Positions 50,642 through 54,561 of a DNA stretch of 54,561 nucleotides are shown piece by piece. Below the pieces are notes generated by a model. It saw nothing but the letters and a program-made list of their open reading frames with translations, had not been told where the DNA came from and searched no databases. Positions within the stretch are counted from its first letter, which is position 1, and each line of letters begins with the position of its first letter. This DNA is from an uncultured Actinoplanes sp. (GTDB lineage Bacteria; Actinomycetota; Actinomycetes; Mycobacteriales; Micromonosporaceae): positions 1 through 54,561 of the forward strand of contig NZ_CAKUCL010000013.1 of NCBI RefSeq assembly GCF_934643405.1, given 5' to 3'. Position numbers and translations under genes: made by a program.

Positions 50642-51301
50642 TCAGGAGGGTGTGATGAGGCGGGTCTCGTAGGCCACCACCACCGCTTGGACACGGTCGC
50701 GGAGGCCCAGCTTCGCCAGGATTCGCGCCACGTGGGTCTTCACGGTCGCCTCGGACAGGAACAGGCGGCCGGCGATCTCGACGTTGCTCAGGCCCTGCGC
50801 GAGCAGGGTCAGAACCTCGCGTTCGCGGGGTGTCAGAGCGGCGAGATCGCGGTGCAGCGGCGACTCCCGAGGTTCCGGCATGGTGAATCGTTCGACGAGG
50901 CGGCGGGTGATGCTCGGCGCGAGCAGGGCATCGCCGTCGCGGACGATGCGGACCGCGGCGACCAGATACTCGGGCGTGACGTCCTTGAGCAGGAAGCCGC
51001 TGGCACCCAGTCCGAGGGCCGCGTACACGTAGTGGTCGAGGTCGAACGTGGTCAGCATGATGACGCGCGGCGGGTGATCGCCGGCCAGGATGCGGCGGGT
51101 GGCCTCGATGCCGTCCATGTTCGGCATGCGGATGTCCATCAGCACCACGTCGGGACCGGTGCGCCGGACGGCGTCGACCGCTGCGGCGCCGTCCTCGGCC
51201 TCGGCGGCCACGTCGATGCCGTCGGCCGTGAGGATCATGCGGAAGCCGGCCCGCACCAGCGCCTGGTCGTCGGCGATGACGACCCGCAGCGGCTCATTCA
51301 T
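50642..51301 (-). CDS. NarL/LuxR-type response regulator
   Basis: A 219-residue regulator. The receiver has the acidic pair D11/D12 (VVIADDQALVRAG), phosphoacceptor D56 in VVLMDIRMPNMDG, Thr in MLTTFD and Lys in FLLKD. The LuxR HTH is LTPREREVLTLLAQGLSNVEIAGRLFLSEATVKTHVARILAKLGL. It is encoded 58 bp after its histidine kinase on the same strand. The divergent MacB-type ABC exporter is the likely target, as in many actinomycete antimicrobial-peptide or envelope-stress units. Confidence 0.92.
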   Translation of the reverse strand: MNEPLRVVIADDQALVRAGFRMILTADGIDVAAEAEDGAAAVDAVRRTGPDVVLMDIRMPNMDGIEATRRILAGDHPPRVIMLTTFDLDHYVYAALGLGASGFLLKDVTPEYLVAAVRIVRDGDALLAPSITRRLVERFTMPEPRESPLHRDLAALTPREREVLTLLAQGLSNVEIAGRLFLSEATVKTHVARILAKLGLRDRVQAVVVAYETRLITPS

Positions 51302-51359
51302 CGGCCTGCCCACCCATTGCGCACCGAGGCGGGACGGGGTGCGGCGTACGGAAGAGGGG

Positions 51360-52673
51360 TCATGGGTTTCCCAGCGGAAGCAGTGCCTGGACCCGGTAGC
51401 CGCCGGTGAGACGGGCGGCGGCCTGCAGGGTGCCGCCGTAGACGGCGAGCCTTTCGCGGAGGCCTTGCAGACCGCGGCCCGTGGAGGTGGCAGCATCCGG
51501 GGTCGGTCGGCCGCCGGTGTCGGTGACGGTGATGCGCAGTTCGTCCGGCAGGTACGTGACGTCGACCGTGGCGCGGGCGCCGGACGCGTGCTTGACCGTG
51601 TTGGTGAGCGCTTCCTGCACGACGCGGTAGGCCGCGAGTTCGAGCCCGGCGGGCAACGGGTGCGGGTCCCCGCTGGTGGTGACGGTGACGTCGATGCCGG
51701 CGTCGCGGACACGGTCGATCAGCGGTGGCAACTGGGCCAGGCCGGGCTGCGGGGTGAGGGCGTCCTCGTCGTCGTCCGCCGTGGTCAGCAAGCCCATGAC
51801 GCCGCGGAGCTCGCCGAGCGCGGCCCGGCCGCCCTCTTCGACGGCCAGCAGGGCGTCCCGGGCCGCTTCGGGCGCCTTGTCCAGGACCTTGCGGGCGGCG
51901 CCGGCCTGGATGACCATCATGGACACGTTGTGGGTGACGATGTCGTGCAGCTCGCCGGCGATTCGGGCGCGTTCCTGGCGGGTGGCCTCGCGCAGCGCGT
52001 CGGCCCGTTCGCTGCGGAGCCGGTCGGCGCGCTGACGCCAGGTGCGCATCCCGTTGACGGCCAGCCCGATCGGCATGAGCACGAGGAACGGCACCCAGCC
52101 CACCGGGACGATCGGCACCGCCAGGTCGTGGAACGAGCTGTACAGCAACGCCGCGACCGGCAGCGCGGCGAGAGCCCACACCCGGTAGGGGCTGTACGCG
52201 GCGGCGGTGTACCCGGCGATCACGCAGGCGTAGAAGGAGACGCGCAGGATGTCGGCGCCGGGTGACTCGCCGTGCAGTGACAGCACCGTGATCCCGAGGA
52301 TGACCATCAGGGTCGCCAGCGGGTAGCGGCGGCGCACCAGCAGCGGGAGGATCGCGGCGACGGCGATCCAGCCGGGGCCCTGAGCATCGGTGGGGTGGCC
52401 CTCGCCGTACGGGAAGGCCGGCCCGGCATCCACCGGCGGGCGGGGAAGGTCGGGCGGGAACGGGACGCCAGGCGGGTACGGCACCGACGGCGCGTCCCCG
52501 GTGGTGTCGAACAGGTGTCCGGTGATGTCCGTGCCGCTCAGCGCCGCCACCACGAACACCGCGACCAGCAGGGCGTCGAAGACCCAGTTCCGGCGGGTCA
52601 TCCGCGGCTGTGGGCCGGAGCGGCGCAACGCCCGGAGGTGGCGCCACCGTGAGGTGGGTGGAACGGCAGTCAC
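51360..52673 (-). CDS. Sensor histidine kinase (HisKA_3 type)
   Basis: A 437-residue kinase if GTG 52673 is used; ATG 52601 (MTRRNWVFD) is a good alternative. The sensor part has several membrane helices (ALLVAVFVVAALSG, a Pro-rich extracytoplasmic loop of about 50 residues, then IAVAAILPLLV, LMVILGITVLSL, VIAGYTAAAYS, LAALPVAALLYSS and PFLVLMPIGLAV). The H-box is ERARIAGELHDIVTHNVSMMV; the N-box is EALTNTVKHASGA, and GRGLQGLRERLAVYGG is the G2 box. It pairs with the NarL-type regulator downstream. Confidence 0.9.
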   Translation of the reverse strand: MTAVPPTSRWRHLRALRRSGPQPRMTRRNWVFDALLVAVFVVAALSGTDITGHLFDTTGDAPSVPYPPGVPFPPDLPRPPVDAGPAFPYGEGHPTDAQGPGWIAVAAILPLLVRRRYPLATLMVILGITVLSLHGESPGADILRVSFYACVIAGYTAAAYSPYRVWALAALPVAALLYSSFHDLAVPIVPVGWVPFLVLMPIGLAVNGMRTWRQRADRLRSERADALREATRQERARIAGELHDIVTHNVSMMVIQAGAARKVLDKAPEAARDALLAVEEGGRAALGELRGVMGLLTTADDDEDALTPQPGLAQLPPLIDRVRDAGIDVTVTTSGDPHPLPAGLELAAYRVVQEALTNTVKHASGARATVDVTYLPDELRITVTDTGGRPTPDAATSTGRGLQGLRERLAVYGGTLQAAARLTGGYRVQALLPLGNP

Positions 52674-52806
52674 CGGCTCATTGTCCCCATGCGGGCGAAC
52701 CGCGCGCATCCATCGCTCGACTACGCCGTACGGCCGACCCCGGCGAGGCGAATGCGCTCTCGCGGCCGACGACCTGAGTGCCCGCGGGTCCCTACCGTCG
52801 GCAACC

Positions 52807-53478
52807 ATGATTGACGTCGTAGATGTGAGCCGCCGCTACGAGGGAGGCCAGGCCGCCCTCGACCACCTGAGCCTGCAGGTCGCCGAGGGCGAGTGCCTGG
52901 CGCTGCTCGGCCCCTCCGGGAGCGGCAAGTCGACCCTGCTGAACCTGATCGCCGGCCTCGACCGGCCCAGCGAGGGCACGGTCACCGTCGGCGGCACCCG
53001 GGTGGACCGGCTGGGCGAGGCCGCCGCCGCCCGCTACCGCCGCGCCACCATCGGTCTGGTCTTCCAGTTCTTCAACCTGCTCGACGACCTGACCGTCGCC
53101 GACAACGTCCTGCTGCCCGCGCAGATCGCCGGCCGGCCGGCCGCCCCGGCGCGCCGCCGCGCCCACGAGCTGCTCGAGACGCTCGGCATCGACCGCCACG
53201 CCGACGCCTACCCCGGCCGCCTCTCCGGTGGGGAACGGCAGCGGGTCGCGGTCGCGCGCGCCCTGATGAACCGGCCGCCGCTGCTGCTCGCGGACGAGCC
53301 GACCGGCGCGCTCGACACCGCGTCCGGCGCGGAGGTGCGCAAACTGCTGGTCGACCTGCACGCGGACGGCCAGACGATCGTGCTGGTCACCCACGACGAG
53401 GTCCTCGCCGCCGCCGTCGCCACCCGCACCGTGCGCCTCGTCGACGGACAGGTGGCTTCGCTCGGGGGACAGCGATGA
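52807..53478 (+). CDS. ABC transporter ATPase, MacB/LolD-type
   Basis: A 223-residue ATPase, ATG 52807. Walker A is GPSGSGKST (residues 35-43), the Q-loop is FQFFNLLDDLTV, the signature is LSGGERQRV, Walker B is LLLADEPTGALD, and the switch His is in VTHDE. The MacB/LolD group drives FtsX-like permeases that export peptides or lipoproteins rather than import nutrients. The permease gene starts 4 nt before its stop. Divergent from the histidine kinase, which probably controls it. Confidence 0.93.
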   Translation: MIDVVDVSRRYEGGQAALDHLSLQVAEGECLALLGPSGSGKSTLLNLIAGLDRPSEGTVTVGGTRVDRLGEAAAARYRRATIGLVFQFFNLLDDLTVADNVLLPAQIAGRPAAPARRRAHELLETLGIDRHADAYPGRLSGGERQRVAVARALMNRPPLLLADEPTGALDTASGAEVRKLLVDLHADGQTIVLVTHDEVLAAAVATRTVRLVDGQVASLGGQR

Positions 53479-54561
53479 GCGCCATCCGGACCGTGGTGCG
53501 CGGAGCGCAACGGCGACGCGTCTCGACGGTGGTGATCATCGCGGCGACCACGATGGCGCTGACCGCGACCGTCCTCGCCGGCCTGCTGCTGGCCGCGTCG
53601 TCGGCGCCGTTCGCCAACGCCTTCGCCGAGCAGCACGGCGCGCACCTGACCGCGACCTTCGATGCCGCGAGGACGACCAAGGAGCAGGCCGCGGCCACCG
53701 CGTCGCGGGCCGGACAGGCGATCGGCCCGTTCCCCACGGCCACGGTCACCCCCCGGATGGACCCGCAAACCCCACCCCTGCCGCCGCTGAAGGTCGTCGG
53801 ACGGGCGGATCCGGGCAGTGACCGGATCGACAAGGTCACCCTGCTGGCCGGACGCTGGGCGCGGGGCACGGGCGAGATCGTGGTGGCCCGTACGAACCTG
53901 ATGATCCCCACCGGAGCGACCCTGCGGCTGGAGAACGGGTCCACGCTGACCGTGGTCGGCGAAGCCCGGTCGGTCAGCCAGACCGCGCAGGGGTGGGTGA
54001 CACCGGACCAGGCCGCCGCGCTCGGGCAGACCGGGTGGCAGATGCTCTACCGGTACGCCGACGCCGGCACCGGGACCGCGATGTCGGCGCACGCCGGCGC
54101 GCTCGGCGCGGACGCACACACCCAGTCCTGGCTGGAGGTGCGCAACGACGCAGCACATCGCACCCAGCTGTACGTGCCGCTGCTGAGCACGTTCGGGTTG
54201 ATCGGCCTGGCCCTCGCCGCGCTGGTCATCGGCAACGTCGCCGCGGGCACGGTCGCGTCGGCCACCCGCCGCATCGGCGTCATGAAGGCGCTCGGGCTCA
54301 CCCCGTCGCAGGTGGTGCGCGCCTGCCTGATCCAGGCCCTGATCCCGGGTCTGATCGGCACGGCTCTCGGCATCGTGGCCGGCGACATTCTCGCCGTTCC
54401 GCTGATGTCCGACGTCGCCGACCTGTTCGGCACCGTCCCGATGTCGGTCACGCCCTGGGTCGACGCCGCCGCGGTCGCCGGCGCGGTGCTGGTCATCGCC
54501 GCGACCGCGGCGCCGGCCGCGTGGCGGGCGGCCCGGCTGCGTACGGTCGACGCGCTCGCCG
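53475..54561 (+). CDS. FtsX-like ABC transporter permease (cut by window end)
   Basis: The frame opens at ATG 53475 (MSAIRTVVRGAQRRRVSTVVIIA), overlaps the ATPase stop by 4 nt and runs without stop to the window end: 362 codons. The first helix is followed by an extracytoplasmic domain of about 200 residues, then three helices (LLSTFGLIGLALAALVIGNVA, ALIPGLIGTALGIVAGD and AAAVAGAVLVIAATAAPA). IGVMKALGLTPSQVVRACL between them is the typical FtsX/MacB motif. A second set of helices is expected beyond the window. Confidence 0.92.
   Translation, partial: MSAIRTVVRGAQRRRVSTVVIIAATTMALTATVLAGLLLAASSAPFANAFAEQHGAHLTATFDAARTTKEQAAATASRAGQAIGPFPTATVTPRMDPQTPPLPPLKVVGRADPGSDRIDKVTLLAGRWARGTGEIVVARTNLMIPTGATLRLENGSTLTVVGEARSVSQTAQGWVTPDQAAALGQTGWQMLYRYADAGTGTAMSAHAGALGADAHTQSWLEVRNDAAHRTQLYVPLLSTFGLIGLALAALVIGNVAAGTVASATRRIGVMKALGLTPSQVVRACLIQALIPGLIGTALGIVAGDILAVPLMSDVADLFGTVPMSVTPWVDAAAVAGAVLVIAATAAPAAWRAARLRTVDALA

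Noticed and set aside
1..54561. tRNA, rRNA, CRISPR array, insertion sequence or prophage genes
   Set aside because: Reading both strands I found no tRNA-like fold, transposase, integrase, terminal inverted repeats or repeat-spacer pattern.

Overview
The window is high-GC DNA with Shine-Dalgarno-led, tightly packed genes and many GTG/TTG starts. The gene content (SigE-family and ECF41 sigma factors, the actinobacterial PF04672-type methyltransferase, mycothiol-dependent maleylpyruvate-isomerase-like protein, DasR-like GntR regulator) points to a filamentous actinomycete, most likely Micromonosporaceae (Actinoplanes-like). The family-level assignment is inference. No tRNA, rRNA, CRISPR array, IS element or phage module was seen. 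It reads as chromosomal accessory or 'arm' DNA with many small regulator-plus-effector units and several decaying genes.

Layout. 0.1-4.3 kb: sortase-type surface protein, phytase-like esterase, phospholipase D-like protein. 4.3-7.8 kb: ECF sigma / zinc-finger anti-sigma / ABC-2 exporter operon on the minus strand, whose ATPase and first permease are broken. 7.9-13 kb: acyltransferase, SigE-family sigma with a membrane-anchored partner, and an epimerase + ECF41 sigma pair. 13-19 kb: orphan amino-acid-type binding lipoprotein, methyltransferase, MFS + hydrolase divergent from TetR with two operators, and an MBL-fold hydrolase behind a GntR regulator.

19-29.4 kb is the metabolic centrepiece. 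A DasR-like GntR/UTRA regulator faces two GGTCTAGACC operators and a nine-gene, mostly 4-nt-overlapping operon: sugar ABC importer (lipoprotein and two permeases), SIS protein, TIM-barrel isomerase, FGGY kinase, M20 deacylase, threonine-synthase-like PLP enzyme and Gfo/Idh/MocA dehydrogenase. It ends in a strong hairpin. The set suggests uptake and dismantling of a sugar joined to an amino acid or acyl group. I cannot name the substrate, and it matches no standard pathway I know.

29.4-43.6 kb: dehalogenase-like hydrolase, YciI and Crp-family regulator sharing a palindromic operator, TPM-domain protein, MHS-family transporter, secreted pyroglutamyl-peptidase-like protein with Ser at the nucleophile position, SagB-like oxidoreductase, DUF2231-Rieske fusion, histidine-kinase remnant, ricin-type lectin, MarR + DinB-like pair with a palindrome centred on the start codon, proteasome-fold hydrolase and a small lipoprotein. 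43.8-49.3 kb: a tyrosine phosphatase convergent with a three-gene module of one membrane protein and two P-loop NTPases (one with Arg for the Walker A Lys, one large with coiled coil and membrane hairpin), which I could not match to a described system. 49.4-54.6 kb: half a methyltransferase, an SDR, and a NarL-type two-component system divergent from a MacB-type ABC exporter cut by the window end.
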